Positions 11,810-24,786 are shown, counted from the first letter of the stretch. The stretch is 64,000 nt of DNA from Trematomus loennbergii (GCA_012861695.1 JAAOOA010000056.1:10491207-10555206), one strand, 5' to 3'. Notes: generated by a model from the letters alone, not told the origin. Numbers and translations are program-made.

Positions 11810-12660
11810 GTAAGATCTAAGACTTTCCCATTCTAATGTAAAAAAAATAGATGCATAAATATGTTTGGTCTCTATTGGCAATTCTACGAGAACATGTTCA
11901 GCTACCACCTGTTGGATTTGGGCAAATATTTCTATCTTTGCCAATTTTTCTGTCTCTAAATTAATTTGAACAACAGGTTTGTTTTGTCTACAATATGCAT
12001 AGGTTATATATGTATCTGATGCTAGATCTCATTTAGATTGATCCCTCGCCTCTGATCAAATCATAATGCATCTGCTGTGTGACATGCAAAGATCCCACCT
12101 GAGCAAACATTTGTAATGGTAAGTTCATTTATTTAAAATATGAATGTGATTACATAACATTAGAAACTGCTTCACACAGCAAATCAGCTCCAAAATTAGA
12201 TAATGAATTCATTTTGTATATATTACCAAAGTCTCACGTGTATCTAATTTCATTTCAATGCTTTATTTTGATCTTTATTTTTAGCCAACATCCAACACAG
12301 CAAAATTGAAATGTTTTGACCTAAAGTAACCTGGCTCTTTTACATCATCTCTTTGTGCTCTCCTCTGTAAGAGTTATAATGGAAATTGATGACATTAGTG
12401 ATGTCTCTGTGTAGAAATAAGCAGTGAGTCATCCGACCCACCAGCTCAACCGGCCCATGTTCAGCTCTTACAGCAGCCATTTGACAAACTGGACTTCATT
12501 TTCAATAGAAAAACACATTTGTCCCTATTTACCCTTAGAACACAATTTGTTTTGTATCATTTTATTATTTATTTACTATACCCACCTTTTCAAACTATTC
12601 AATTATATACAAATAGAGGCTGCCCTTACATTATTAATTATAAGCCCTGCAGTAAGAAGG
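11810..12660. other. Intergenic sequence, nothing recognised
   Basis: AT-rich sequence between a hAT element and a retroposon tail. No supportable features were seen. Confidence 0.45.
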
Positions 12661-12664
12661 TTCA

Positions 12665-12826
12665 AAGTATTACAAGTTGTTCCTTGTACGATGTGAGGGT
12701 CTAAGGACAGAGGGTGTCGTATTGTCATACTGATATTCTGTACAAACTGTGAAGTCCACTGAGACAAATGTAACATTTGTGATATTGGGCTATATAAATA
12801 AACATTGATTGATTGATTGATTGATA
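12665..12826 (+). repeat. Retroposon 3' tail ending in (ATTG)n
   Basis: The segment runs through GATGTGAGGGTCTAAGGACA, TTTGTGATATTGGGCTATAT and AAATAAACATTG into five ATTG-type units (12804-12824). This combination is a common 3' end of fish LINE/SINE families whose reverse transcriptase recognises the tail. No coding part of the parent element is present. Confidence 0.65.
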
Positions 12827-12829
12827 CTC

Positions 12830-15800
12830 TTCACAGAAGAAAGAGCCTTCTGCACAGTGTGTCCATGCACTGAATGTGAAATCATCCATGTGTTGTTCTT
12901 TGAGACCTTTGCAATACAAATCTTAGGTTGCCTATCTACCATATTAACCTACCTGCTAACCACTTCACCTTCATATCATGGCACATACAGTTGTTACCGT
13001 AGGATATATACACTTTTATCTACTGAAGACATACGCAAAGCTGAGCTATTAATGTTTCATATAAGCTAATGCAATATCACACCTTGTTCTATGCCGAAGG
13101 CAAATCAAAAATGTAATACAACTGAGCCATTGACTTTATTCTTTCCTTGTTGAAAAAAAAGCCCAGTAGCTGAGTATGTGAATATACGTCAGATGAAGGC
13201 AGTGAAGGCACCACCAGGATACCCTTAAACCATCACTTGAAACTGGAAGTAGTCTGAGCCCGGCCTCAGGTTAGTCATTGACCTCCATGCAATGTAGAGC
13301 ACAGCTCCAACATACATCTGCATTTCACCTTGGGAGCTACACCAAGTGTTGGAGGACATGCTAAGCTGCTTAGCTGGGTATTTGATTTGCCTCAGCCTTG
13401 CACCATGCTCTGCAAAAAGTAATGCTTGCTAAGAAAAAACCTAGTAAGCCTTTTTTTACTCAAGACTACTGCATTCTCAAGCACATAGCACATTGTGTTT
13501 TACATACTGTAAAATGATTGTGTACGAGAAAGTACTTGGCAACGAGATACTGAAAAAGTGCAGTGTACCTATTCCAGTCACTTTGAAATAAGTACCTATA
13601 TAACAGAATGTGGTGGTTGTGCTGCAGAGACATAGACGTTATTTTAAGGGAATACAAATGGATCTCCTCAGCGGGGAAGTGAATGTGGTAATATGGGTAA
13701 ACAGGATCAAATGCAATAAAACAATTCTGCTTTATGATAACAGCTGAGGTGTAAATTGCCCTTTGGTCGTAAATGTGCTATACAAACATAGCGACACTTC
13801 ATTCATTCAGTGTAGGTAGGTTTAGTATGTCACAGTGTTATTAGCCCTAGCTGTCATGAATAGCAGATTAGGTTGTGGACTGTCAAAAAACTCTGAGTCA
13901 ATATCCTAAGCACATTTTTAATACCACAAGCACATTTACAAGCTTCTCCTACACACTTACAATCAAACACGTTTTTTTTCCTCTCACAAAAAAGGTGTTT
14001 AAGTCCTTTTCACCCCTCAGTGAAGTGAATCCAAAAGCTAGCGCTTGCTTATTCTCTCCTCCTCTCTCTCAATCAGCAATTTTTCCCTTTGATCTTTTAT
14101 TCATAGGATTAAGTCTGTGTATCACCAGACTGCTCATTCTACATTTCAGTATATGATGAGACCATCTTTGAAGTTGGGTATGCTGCAGTGGAATCGCTTT
14201 AGTGAACAACTGTTGTTTATTTCCACCATTTATTGTTGGAGTTGAAACACTTTCCATCTGGTTAATTATCACATTTAAATGGTTTGACCTTAAGTGTAAA
14301 TGCACACAAACAGTTCCCCGAGTTTTGTTTGTGTAGTATTCTCTGAAATGTAATCTTGAATGATATAAATATTGAAACACTTCCAAGCTTCCCGGCTCAT
14401 ATATTAAATATGGCTCTTTTCACCCAAAATCTCTCTATTTATTCACTATCCATTCGATTTTCTTTGTTGTACTGTCTTCTCTGCACCTCAACACCTTTTT
14501 TTCACTTGGTTATTTTAATGCGTTACCCTCCTCTCCTTGATCCCCTTTCGTCAGTGCAAACTCCTCTATTCATTCTCATCCTGCCCTCCTTTAGCCTGTT
14601 TGTCCTTCCCTGTCTTTCTATCACTCACATCAGTTTTCTGAATCTCACCTTTATTTTTTCCACAATCCGTCAATCAATACCTTTAATACTTTCTTTCTCT
14701 CAACTCCTTGTTTTCCCCTTCCCCTTTCACCCTTTCATTTGTTAACAAACCACATGAGGAGGCACAGGCAGCAGGGATCTAAAAGAAACCTATATATAAC
14801 CTAATGAGCAAAAGACAGCCGGTGCGGTGAACATGCAGTAATAGGGCAGAGGTGGTGAGCATTAGGGAAAGATGAGAGAGGTGAAACACTAAAAGTGTAT
14901 GTATTCATGTGTAGCAATAGGTCATGGGAGAGACGAAACACTGTGTGATTCATATTTGATTATACTTTCCTCAGACTGAAACATGGATATGAAATGGTTT
15001 TGATGTTTTCGATGTCACTTTTTATCTATTTTTTGGTATTGAACAATTTTTTTCATGACTAGCTCAGAGTGTTTCCCCACGCTAAAGTGCTACAACGCGC
15101 TGAAGATGATTTTACCAGGCACGCCAGTGAAAATGTCAATGCATATTTTTGTCAGTACAGGATAAGGTGAGAAGGTGCACTTTTATGTAATTGTAAAATC
15201 TATGTTATGCCTGGCAATTGATTCTGGTAAAATGGAAAAGAAGAGTTCTAAATGTTTCTCTATTTTTAAATCATTATTCACTGATGGGCCATCACCTTCG
15301 AGCATAGGAATGGACCAACGATTATCCACATTAGCCTGGTGGCTGAATGAATTATTTTGTATATGTAACTCAATTGTGTTAACATGTACACACATGCATG
15401 AAGACAATAATACAATAGTAATCATTGCACACATTGTCTACCCTAACCACCCCCCACTGTGTTACTCACATGCAAAGATATCTGGGTGCTGAAGGAAGCA
15501 GACTGAGAACAGCAGAACCCAGCAGTGGATTAGCAGCAGTGTGAGGGAGGCAGGATCCAGACACATTCCTCTTGGAAGTCAAGCTAGCTAATCCGACCCC
15601 AGTGCTTACTCTATCAACCCCTACCAGCTGCACTTTGCCCCTGCAAACAAACAGACAGACAAACAAACAAAATATGACCCAGCCTTGAAGATTTCGACTT
15701 AGATGTAATCCGAAGTAAGGCATAAATCTTTATTAAACAGGCCTACATGCAAGGAAAAGATAACCCTGATGTTATATTCCAACCTTAGATGCATACGCGC

Positions 15801-16283
15801 ACATTGCATATCCCTGAAGGGTGTACGTGGTACATAACACCAAGTAGTCTGACACTTTTATTCACACATGGCATGCAGCACACAAATACAGTTTGCATAC
15901 AGGCATTCACAGACACCTGTCCAACCCCCCACAAGCCCCCTCTGGGAGAACAGAAGACCCTTGGCCCCTGTGTGACACGAAAACCTTCCCAGGCGTCAGT
16001 TCTCATACATGGCCACTGCTAATCAGAACATGCTGCCCAGATTCACAGCCACAACAACCTGAGTCCCTGAGGAGAAACAGAGCTGGTGCAGTCACTGTGG
16101 CAGTTTGATGATCTGGCTGGTTAGCTGATGTGTTCTGTCCTTTTCTTCATGAAAGGCCAACACATAACATTACATTCAACACATACATTTCCTTTCAGTA
16201 TGAGCTAAAGCATGCTTATGTTTGTGCAACGATGCATCCATACGCATGGAATGCTCAACCGTGCTTGTACACATGTATGAATG
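12830..16283. other. Intergenic sequence; pyrimidine-rich stretch
   Basis: No supportable gene. The segment about 14020-14745 is strongly C/T-biased on the + strand, which keeps frames open without conserved motifs (one frame of 129 codons at 14356-14745 is of this kind). Confidence 0.5.
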
Positions 16284-16291
16284 CGCTAGAG

Positions 16292-16929
16292 CAGGGTAGG
16301 CAACCCCTGGCACGCGGCACCGTAACCAGTGGCACACTAGGAATAAGTGTGCAAAATATTAAAATTTTATCTTCAGATCCTGAACGAGACCGCCTCCAGA
16401 GCGCGTCTCCCCGTTACCTGCAGAAGGAAGCCATGCACGCAACGCAGCCCCGCTCTCTTTAACTCCAGTCGACTTGCTGCTGCTTTCCTCCGTGGTGAAA
16501 CGATCACGGGTGTAGTGCTGCCGGAACACCGCTAGGCTACCCATAAGGAGCAAATGTACAGCTGTGTCTTTAGTTGAAAGCCCAGTGGCGATCTGCTCAT
16601 CTCTCATCGAAAATAATATGCTACACAGGGGCGGACTGGCCATCTGTGTGTTCTGGAGAATCACAGAACGACGGTCGTCATTATTATGCCGTTTAAACCC
16701 ATTATTTATATTTGTTTAAACCGCATCATGTAAGTTGCGCTGACAGGTGAAAGAGGTCCACACACTGCTTCCCCGCATCGAGGCCCCCCCCGCCCTCCTG
16801 TTGACAGTTCACGAGCGTCGAGTTCTGTCCCCCCCCCCCCCCCCCCCCCGACCGCTGACAGATCACGAGACCCCCCCCGTTGACCGTTTTTTAAATGGCA
16901 CTTCATATCAAAAAGGTTGCCGACCCCGG
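16292..16929. mobile_element. Non-autonomous hAT-type element (638 bp) with 8-bp target duplication
   Basis: Identical octamers CGCTAGAG flank it at 16284-16291 and 16930-16937. The left end is CAGGGTAGGCAACCCC and the right end GGTTGCCGACCCCGG, which are imperfect inverted repeats of the CAGGGGTCGGCAACC type. No transposase frame is retained. The interior contains a run of 21 C (16829-16849) and a GGGGCGGACTGGCCATC segment (from about 16628) that resembles the end of a different fish transposon and may be a nested fragment. Confidence 0.85.
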
Positions 16930-16937
16930 CGCTAGAG

Positions 16938-18949
16938 TATGTATGTTAAATGTAGCATATATTAACTGTTACATATACCTGGACACACACACGCAGAGAT
17001 GCACAGAAGATCAACAGGAGGGTCAGGGAAGAGGCAGTGTGATTGCTCATCAAGCAGCAAGCGAGAGCTGGGGGGAGGCATCAATACGACTGTAGCCCTC
17101 TCTCCTGGGCCCACCTGTCGATTACACTGGTAAAGACAAGCTGCCTCGTGCCTCAATCCATTCCCAGCGGCCTCCACTGGGCCTGTCGCCACCTGAAGAA
17201 TTCTGATGCCAGGAGGGAATAAGGGACCTTCCACTCCTCACCGACAGATACGCAGTGGTTTGCCTCTGCTGCATAAACCATTCAGATAAACAACTCTATA
17301 GAGAAATGGAGCGAGAATACAAATATATCACTCATGTGGTAGCAATTCAGTTTATAAGGATAGAATGAGATAGATTAATATCAAGCTGTCCGCGGAAACA
17401 TCTCAAATGAGACTTTCACAAAGCGGTACATTACATTGCATTGAGCTGGCGGAGACACAATAAATACAGAATAAGACATTATTCACAAAATAAAAGCCAA
17501 TAACTTGCTACAGTTATTTACAGCACACAACATCTCAAATAAATCAGCTAAATTATGTTTTTTGAATATTTGACCAAAGGACAACAATCCCATTGCCCTC
17601 TGCTGCCTTAAAATTAGACGAGATTAGAGCAGTATCAAGCTGTTTTCTCTCACTTATCCTCCCATGGGAGAGCAGGGGTAGGCGTGGGAGGTTTAACCTG
17701 CCTCGCAAACTAACCTTGGACACAGAACAGAAATATGCAAAAACATGCTGATAATCCGGGCAGCAGATTTGCACTTTGCAAGTGGCTGCAGTTACAAGCA
17801 CATGCTCATGTTTAGGGTTTAAAGGCTCTGGTTTCAGCACCATGGACAGCTCTCATGCCGTCCAAGGTATTGAGAAGTCAAGTCAGATACAAAGAGAAGC
17901 TTAGGGCACATTTATTATTTCTCCCTATGAACCCTGCTGACTTCACACTTATAAATCTTTCCAATAGTAGGGCACATGATATTGATTTCAATGGAGGTCG
18001 GTGCAGCGACAATTATTAATGTGCTATATTCAAACTAGATCAATGCACAACATTGATTTAAAGCTCACTTGATATCCAAGCTCTTTCCAAATATGCTGTT
18101 CTCAGAAAGCAGATGTAGATTAAATAGGAATCTAAAGATAACGTTAATGGACATGATGATGAAGCAAAACCTTAGAGATTATACCAACTTTACTTCAAGA
18201 AACCCTATCTGAATTGTTTTATAGACATAATTATGTTCATTCTAAGTGCAATCACGGCCTCTCACTTCTCTGCAACCCTTTTTCCTCTCCGTTTCAAAGT
18301 AGAGGTCGGTGACTCTTCCAAAGCTAGATGGCAGAAGAGCCCCACTGCAACTGAGCCGCGCTTTGCGCCGTCATCATCCAATTTTTGCATTGCAAATTGC
18401 CCAGTCCCATCACTCCCAATAACGGCTCCGCTCGATCTCCAAAATGAAAATCAGAGTTATGGTGGGATTGCATACCAGGCGATTTCCTTTCATCAGCTTT
18501 CTGGATGGGGGTGCTGCCTGTCTGATTCTCACCTCACACCTCCACCCCCAGCCCCTCTCCTTTCACATACACATAAACCACATGCTGTCATTAACAGAGT
18601 TCATTTCTCTCTCAGGATTTACATCCTTCCCGTAAACACGTGCCTCCTCCTCCCTTGCCACCCACACTTCACTGTTACCACTTTATGATTTGTTAGCCAC
18701 ACATCAACCACACCATACTTACACAGGACGCTCTCTCTCTCCCTCCCTGTGTCTCTCAGCACCCCAGCACCCCCTCCCCACCACATTTTCGCTCTCACTG
18801 TGCGAGCTTCAATTGCCGATCGATGAAGGCAGCAGCCAAACTGTAGGCTATACTCCTCTCCGTCCTCAGCCCGGTTTTAGGGAATCAAAGGGAAATATGT
18901 TTAACATCAGTTGCGAGAGCGCACCGCCAGAGATGCTCACACTTGATGC
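16938..18949. other. Intergenic sequence upstream of csmd3
   Basis: No gene was supported. From about 18250 the sequence becomes C/T-rich and then richer in G+C towards the csmd3 start, with several long but motif-free frames caused by the C/T bias. Confidence 0.45.
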
Positions 18950-19153
18950 CCCTCTCAGCAGAGATGGTTGAGCCCTCGTCCAGGTTGCTGTGGTCCTATC
19001 CTAAAATTCAGTCTTGCTCACTTCTCTCCTATCAGCTGACATAGCGCGGCGGGCGGCTGTGCCCCAGTCTCCTCTCAGAGAAGGGAAAGGGAATCTACTT
19101 CCACCCAGCAAAAAGAACCCATAGGCGATAGGTTACATGTGTTAGTTGTGAGC
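18950..19153 (+). promoter_or_regulatory. csmd3: Putative csmd3 5' UTR and core promoter region
   Basis: The 200 bases before the first csmd3 codon include a GC-rich island piece (AGCGCGGCGGGCGGCTG near 19045). No clear TATA box is seen. A two-codon upstream ATG frame (ATG TGT TAG, 19137-19145) ends 8 nt before the csmd3 ATG. The transcription start cannot be placed from sequence alone; an upstream non-coding exon is possible. Confidence 0.35.
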
Positions 19154-19331
19154 ATGAAGGGGATTTACAGAGACGGATATTACGACGGATCTATTGAACT
19201 ACGGGACGTTTTCAACAGGAGATGCGTTAAATGTGGCCGAGCGGACTTTGTTCAAGGCAAAACGATGAGGATTAGGACCGGAATTGTTTTTTGGAATCTC
19301 ATCTTTTCACTGATGTTCACTTGTGTGAAAG
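19154..19331 (+). CDS. csmd3: csmd3 exon 1: N-terminus and signal/anchor segment
   Basis: Encodes residues 1-59 plus the first base of codon 60. CSMD3 is a very large neuronal transmembrane protein with many alternating CUB and Sushi domains outside the cell. The segment FNRRCVKCGRADF (residues 20-32) and the hydrophobic GIVFWNLIFSLMFTCVKG (43-60) match my memory of the mammalian CSMD3 N-terminus and not that of CSMD1. The hydrophobic stretch acts as signal peptide or signal anchor. The first in-frame ATG (19154) has A at -3 and was chosen. A second ATG at codon 38 (19265) would give a compact classical signal peptide. The exon ends AAAG|GTACGA (donor at 19332), phase 1. A 92-bp TG array begins 60 bp into the intron. 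Paralog a or b is undetermined. Confidence 0.9.
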
Positions 19332-19390
19332 GTACGAGCCACTGCAGCAAGCCTCTCTGTTTTCTGATGCGCTTGGTGTGCTTGTGTGTG

Positions 19391-19391
<1 letters not shown>

Positions 19392-19483
<92 letters not shown>
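19392..19483. repeat. (TG)46 microsatellite near exon 1 donor
   Basis: An uninterrupted TG run of 92 bp begins 60 bp downstream of the csmd3 exon 1 splice donor and ends in GCGTGCGTGA. Confidence 0.97.
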
Positions 19484-19487
<4 letters not shown>

Positions 19488-20294
19488 CGTGAGATAAATC
19501 CAAAGCTTTAACGTTCCAGACGTGCGCAAAATAGGCTACCACGGTTTACTGGAGTTTTCAGGGACGCATTTCACCGGGTTGGAGCTCAATGCAGGCTTTG
19601 ACTGAGACGCTCAATAGATATTCGTGCGGTAGCCTACGCTTCTTCTAATAGCCTACGTGAGCTGCTTTGCTTAGTAGGCTAACAAGTGAAATGTTGAGGC
19701 ACAAGTGCATGCACTGCAGATTTCCTATAGGATGTCAAGAAATTCCTGTTTATTTAGGCTAAAGCTGTCTACCTTTTCTCTTTTCTGGGTCGAGTTTTCA
19801 AGTATTATTTATGTGTGATTTGCTTAAGGCCAATTTCTCACCAGAAATGTTTCTGGAACCTTTTTGGGGGCCGAGGCAATAAGTAGTGTGGAACCAATTT
19901 GTCGACTGGTGTTTATCGGACTTGTCAATGCAGGCAGGTGTAAGGTGGGCTTGTTAGTATTCCAGTGGCTTTTTCTCAGGGTCTGTCCATTTGAATACTC
20001 GCTGTGGCTGGTGAGGTAACCCCTGATTCCATTTGATTTATTATATGCATCAGCTACATTTATCCAGACCGATGGCAATTTCAGCATCTCTGTATTTTCA
20101 CTTTTTCTGATACAGTTTTCTGAAATGAAATGGAAAAATGGAAATTAAATCTGTCAAAGCATTTGTTGCTCAAATACCTCTCTGCCATTAGCATATGCTT
20201 TTCCATTGTCCACTGACATTTACACAGCATTCAGAGAAAATAGATAACAATTGGTTGCTCCCTTGCAATGTCAGTAACATGTTCAGATGAAACT

Positions 20295-20296
<2 letters not shown>

Positions 20297-20334
<38 letters not shown>

Positions 20335-20359
20335 TGTGTATGTGTGTGTGTGTGTGTGT
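20297..20359. repeat. (TG)n microsatellite, interrupted
   Basis: A GT run broken by GG at about 20333 and by TA at about 20339, ending near 20359. Confidence 0.95.
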
Positions 20360-23300
20360 TTCTCTCTCTTCCTCTGTGTATCATATATTTAATGACTCAA
20401 AACTGTGAAATTCTCATTTCTAACTCAAATTAAAGGCAAAGAAAAAAAGGAAAATCCAATTCCAACCGTCAAAATATTTCTTTACTCAATGTGCTAGAGT
20501 GTGTGTTTAGTGTACGTGCATATGTTTGTACATTCAGGGACATCGAGTGTATGCGTTTATGGCTGTTTATCTGTTGAATGCATATATGGCTGTCTGAGTA
20601 TGGGCCCTCACAGATATCAATTTACATGCAGGTTCACCCTGTGAGTAATTCTCGTGTCTGTCTATTGGGGGTGGATGAAATGTGCAGCATGCAGTAGCAG
20701 CGCCCACCAAGAATGAGCCAAGTCGAGTCGAGCAGAGTCGGGCACAGTGCTGTTTCATCACCACCCACATTGTGGCAATGTCAAACCTCGAGGCCACTGC
20801 CAATCCTCCTAGTTCTGTTACTTATTAGGGAGCCAGCCAGCCAGGGATTGGGGAGGAAGGGAGGGAGGGAGAGAGGGAGTTAAGGAGGAGGAGGCCTGGG
20901 TCTTCTTCTGGAAAGGAGCAAAGGAAACAGTGACACACAGACAGGGAGCAGGAAGAACCTCAGGACAGCTGTTGTTCCTCTGCCCTGACAGGTGACACAA
21001 TGTTTGCTGAAGTAAAAACACATAGACATGGCCTGTGACTCACTTCTGCTGTGAATTTAATGAGGCTGTAAAAAAGCATCTATCTAACAAAGTTTGTGCA
21101 ACACAGCTTTGCTTGAGAAGTTTTTTTCATAATAGATTATTTTCCACCTAGGATCCATGTGCGTGGGTGGTGCACGGCTCAGAATCTCAGTTTACAAAGT
21201 TACCTCCGTCACCTGTCTGATTCTTGTCACTCAATACTTAATATAAAGGTGATATTGGTGACATTAAGCAATTTCTGTAATTAATAAAAACTGCTCTGAC
21301 TAAAAATAACATGTTCTCATTGAAGCACAAAACTGAGGGCATCCACTGCATCTGTGTCACCTAATTTTCTGGGAATATATAAAACTGCCTGATGCAGACA
21401 CAAATCTAGGAAGCTAAATTGCAGGGACTGATTTTTTTTAAAAGAGCAAAAGGCCCCGGTCAAATATGATATAGATAGTGAGCACTTAGGTGTATCTTCT
21501 CTTGAATACAACAGCTGCGCTTGCCCTTTTCTCTCTCGTGACAATCATACTGTATCCATCGATCTGACAACAATCGATCAAGTTCACAATAATAAAAGAG
21601 CCCCAAAGTCAAGGGCGCCTCATTCCTATGACACACACGTGTGTAAGCAGTGGATTACATCATGTGATAAAGAAGAGATGTTCTCAAACTACAATTGAAT
21701 AAGATCCATATTGGAGTTATGGCCCCAGCATCCTGGTTCTCCTCTTTACACTGTTTATTTCACTTGGAAACTGATGACTGTCATATTCTGGAACATTTTG
21801 ATCTTTAATCCATTTTAAATTACACTTTGCAGATCCAAATCTACTCAATTATCCAGTTTCTTTCTTCATACGGGACAGTCCTGGCAGTGACCTTATAATG
21901 AAAAGCAGGGGACATGATCGTCATGGGAAGTTAGAGGGACACCACAGGAGAGGACAAACACAACATATTGGCACTGGCCTGTTTCCCGCACTGACATTAT
22001 CACATCAAATGACAGCGAACGATGGATGATAGCGAACAGATTGAAGAAAATTGGCCATCTGTTGTGTCCAACCACTTTTTTTTCATCTTGTGATTACACT
22101 ATATTTCCTGCTAGCATCCATATTTTGTTAAAATGTAGCTGTTTGTTTTCCAACTCTTTGCCGGGCCGTCACTAATTGCCAGTAATCAGGTGGGTTCTGC
22201 ACAGACAGTAATCTGGCCACTGAGCTCTTGATGAAGACTTTCTCTCAATGTGATTATGTAAACAGGCTGGAAAGGCTGCTGGGGCTAATCAGGATTACAA
22301 TTTGTCTGTGTAATTATACACAATCTACAGGGAATTTGGGGGCATTATCCCCACTGCCCCTCAGGTTCTTGTCCTCCACAACAGTAGAAGAAGCAGAACT
22401 ATGAGAAAAGGTGGACAGTCTCTAGAAAAATCACATGAGTTCAGCTGGAAATGGAGGGAGTGATTTACCATTTTCCAGGATACAGCAACTTGGAACAGTA
22501 ACAATTTTCCTCTCGAGATTCCTGATGCCTCTTTTAGTGCTGACATCTCTCTGGATAGCCCTAGTGTTGTACCAAAGTGATACTCAGTTCACCTACTGGC
22601 CTCTCGCCCATTGCTATAGGTCTGGGCCAGGCTCTTATGTTGCTGACAGGTCCCTGTGAAGGTTGGATATAGTTTGTTGGTTCTGATTAAGTCCGTTCTT
22701 CTCAGGTATCAGTTTTAATATAAGCAGTACTCTTGGGGGAAGGGAGATTGGCAATATCTTGTCTTCAGGAAGAAAAATAGCTCACCGTTTGTTGAGATTA
22801 AATGTAATAGGCTGAGGAGAGACTGCTTCCAGAGTCAAGGCTGCAGATTCAAGGTTCACTGTCTTCTGCACTTAAGGAGCAGGTTTCTGAGGGGATTAAA
22901 CTCTGTTAACTGTCTGGAGGCACATTCCCGGATAACAATGTATGCATTTATTAAGCCTTACCCCTGCAGTGGTTAAATCCAAGTAAGACATGTTCAATCA
23001 CATTGAAGTTGGGATGTATTTGTGCAGTAGCTGTGTTTACTTAAAGGTATTCCGAGGCAACATAAATGCATTAAAGCTTTCATTTTAAGTGAGACGTATC
23101 CAATAAACCAATTTACTCCACATTATGCCTCCTTATATATTTCGTAAGTGTTACTTTAAGCACATCAATATATAGTTTATCTTATATCCTTTTTACAATA
23201 ATTGAATGAAGTCTTTTATTCCCTTTATTCTTCACCTTGTAACCTGGCACCCTCGTAAATTCCTGGATCTTCCTTTGCATTGACCACTGATGCTCTTGTT

Positions 23301-23953
23301 TGTGTCTGTTGCTGTCATGATATGTGACAGGAGAGCAGGCAGGGGCGAAGCATGCTCCGGGAAACAAAGTGGGATGATGTGGAGGTAATTAAAATGATAG
23401 GTTTGGATGGCTGAAAATACCTGTTTGATCTCAACAACGGGTAGCAATCAGTAGGGATAAACTAGCAGAATGTGGTGTGTTATGCAATGTATTCTCAGCT
23501 GTGAGAAAACCAATCAGACCTCTGCAGTGCATCCTCAACAGAGCATTGATTGACTAATGATCTAATTTTAGGGTTCCATGCTGTGTACATTGGCCTTTGG
23601 CCCTGCACTGTGGAGCTGCATTAAGTACTATTCATCCATCTTTGTCCATTCTCAGTTAAAACTGATGCATATGCTAAATAAAAATGAGCAATGTTGGTTG
23701 ACTTAAACTTGGGTTAGAGCTCAAAATCATTAGTTGGTCAATCTATAGGTCAATCATTGGAAAGGGGCAACTTTTCGGAGAAATAATTTTTTTACAAATA
23801 TTTCAATTGTAGCTTCTCAAACATAAAGGGTCAAAGCCATCCTTTGCATTATAGTTAACTGAATGTCATATCGTTTTGGACTGTTGGTTGAGCAAAACAA
23901 GACAAATTAGATTTTTGTTTTTATTTGACATTCTGAGACCAGTGATTATTTAA

Positions 23954-24786
23954 AGGGTCCATGTCATGCTTTTCCGGTTATTACCCGTCCCCTTGTGTGT
24001 TATGAAGGTTTTTATGCATGTAAACGGTGTGCAGAGTCAAAACCCTCAAAGTACACCCTGTAGCGAGTAAAACTCTAACACAGAAAATACCTCCCCAAAA
24101 CGCCTCGTTGGAGATACGTCATTGTCCATTTGATTCTTCCATTTCGTTCCGGGTACGGCATGATGTCATGCCGTACCCGGAACGAAATGGACCAATCCGT
24201 GGAGCCGTTACGTTACGTCCGCGGAGCCGTTACGTTAAGCCCCCGCTGATTGGTCCAAATTGACCAATCCACGGACTTCCTCACACACACATCTGTGTGC
24301 AGGGAGCAGACAGCTCAGCTGATTTCTCCTCCCTGGCTGCAGGCTGATAACAGACAGTTGGGATCGCGGCGAAATTCTCTCTGCAGACCCATTCTCACAG
24401 CGTTTATCAACCTTTTTCTTACTCAATATCAAGCCACACTTATTGTTTTTACTTCGGCTGTCAGTTTGTGTGTGCTCAGGATGAGTTTGGCTGTGTTTGG
24501 CTGTGTATCGCTAACAAGGAAACAACACCTCCACGGAGCTCAGCGCGATTCACAACGTCCCGACCAATCAGAGCACACTGTGCTCACAGGGAGGGTGGGG
24601 GCTGGAGCTTTTGGAGCTACAACGAGCCGTTAAAGGCAGAGAGTGAAATTCAGTGAATACACGTAGTTTACAGAGATGCTGTATGAGAAACCAATGTGAG
24701 TTTGGAAAATTGCACAGTATAAATCTATTTTAGTATACCTCAAGAATGGAATTATGATCAGTGGAAATGGCCATGACATGGGCCCT
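23954..24786. mobile_element. TTAA-flanked non-autonomous DNA element (833 bp) with central palindrome
   Basis: Ends are AGGGTCCATGTCATG (left) and CATGACATGGGCCCT (right), inverted at 14 of 15 positions, flanked by TTAA at 23950-23953 and 24787-24790. TTAA duplication is typical of piggyBac and Kolobok superfamilies; which one applies is not shown. It contains a 52-bp near-perfect palindrome (24139-24190) and two copies of GGAGCCGTTACGTTA close by. No transposase frame is present. Confidence 0.85.
24139..24190. repeat. 52-bp palindrome (25-bp arms, 2-nt spacer)
   Basis: The left arm starts CCATTTCGTTCCGGGTACGG and the right arm is its exact reverse complement, separated by TG. It lies inside the TTAA element. 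Confidence 0.95.

Noticed and set aside
14356..14745. 129-codon frame on the + strand
   Set aside because: Composition is driven by a C/T-rich strand (Leu, Ser, Phe, Pro), with no motif.
18233..18688. 151-codon frame upstream of csmd3
   Set aside because: Pyrimidine-rich, no known domain, no splice-compatible link to csmd3 exon 1.
19252..19542. Frames made of repeated His-Thr or Cys-Val
   Set aside because: They are translations of the TG microsatellite, as are those at 30133-30477.
20720..20760. GTCGAGTCGAGCAGAGTCG as a MITE remnant
   Set aside because: Too short and without paired ends or target duplication.
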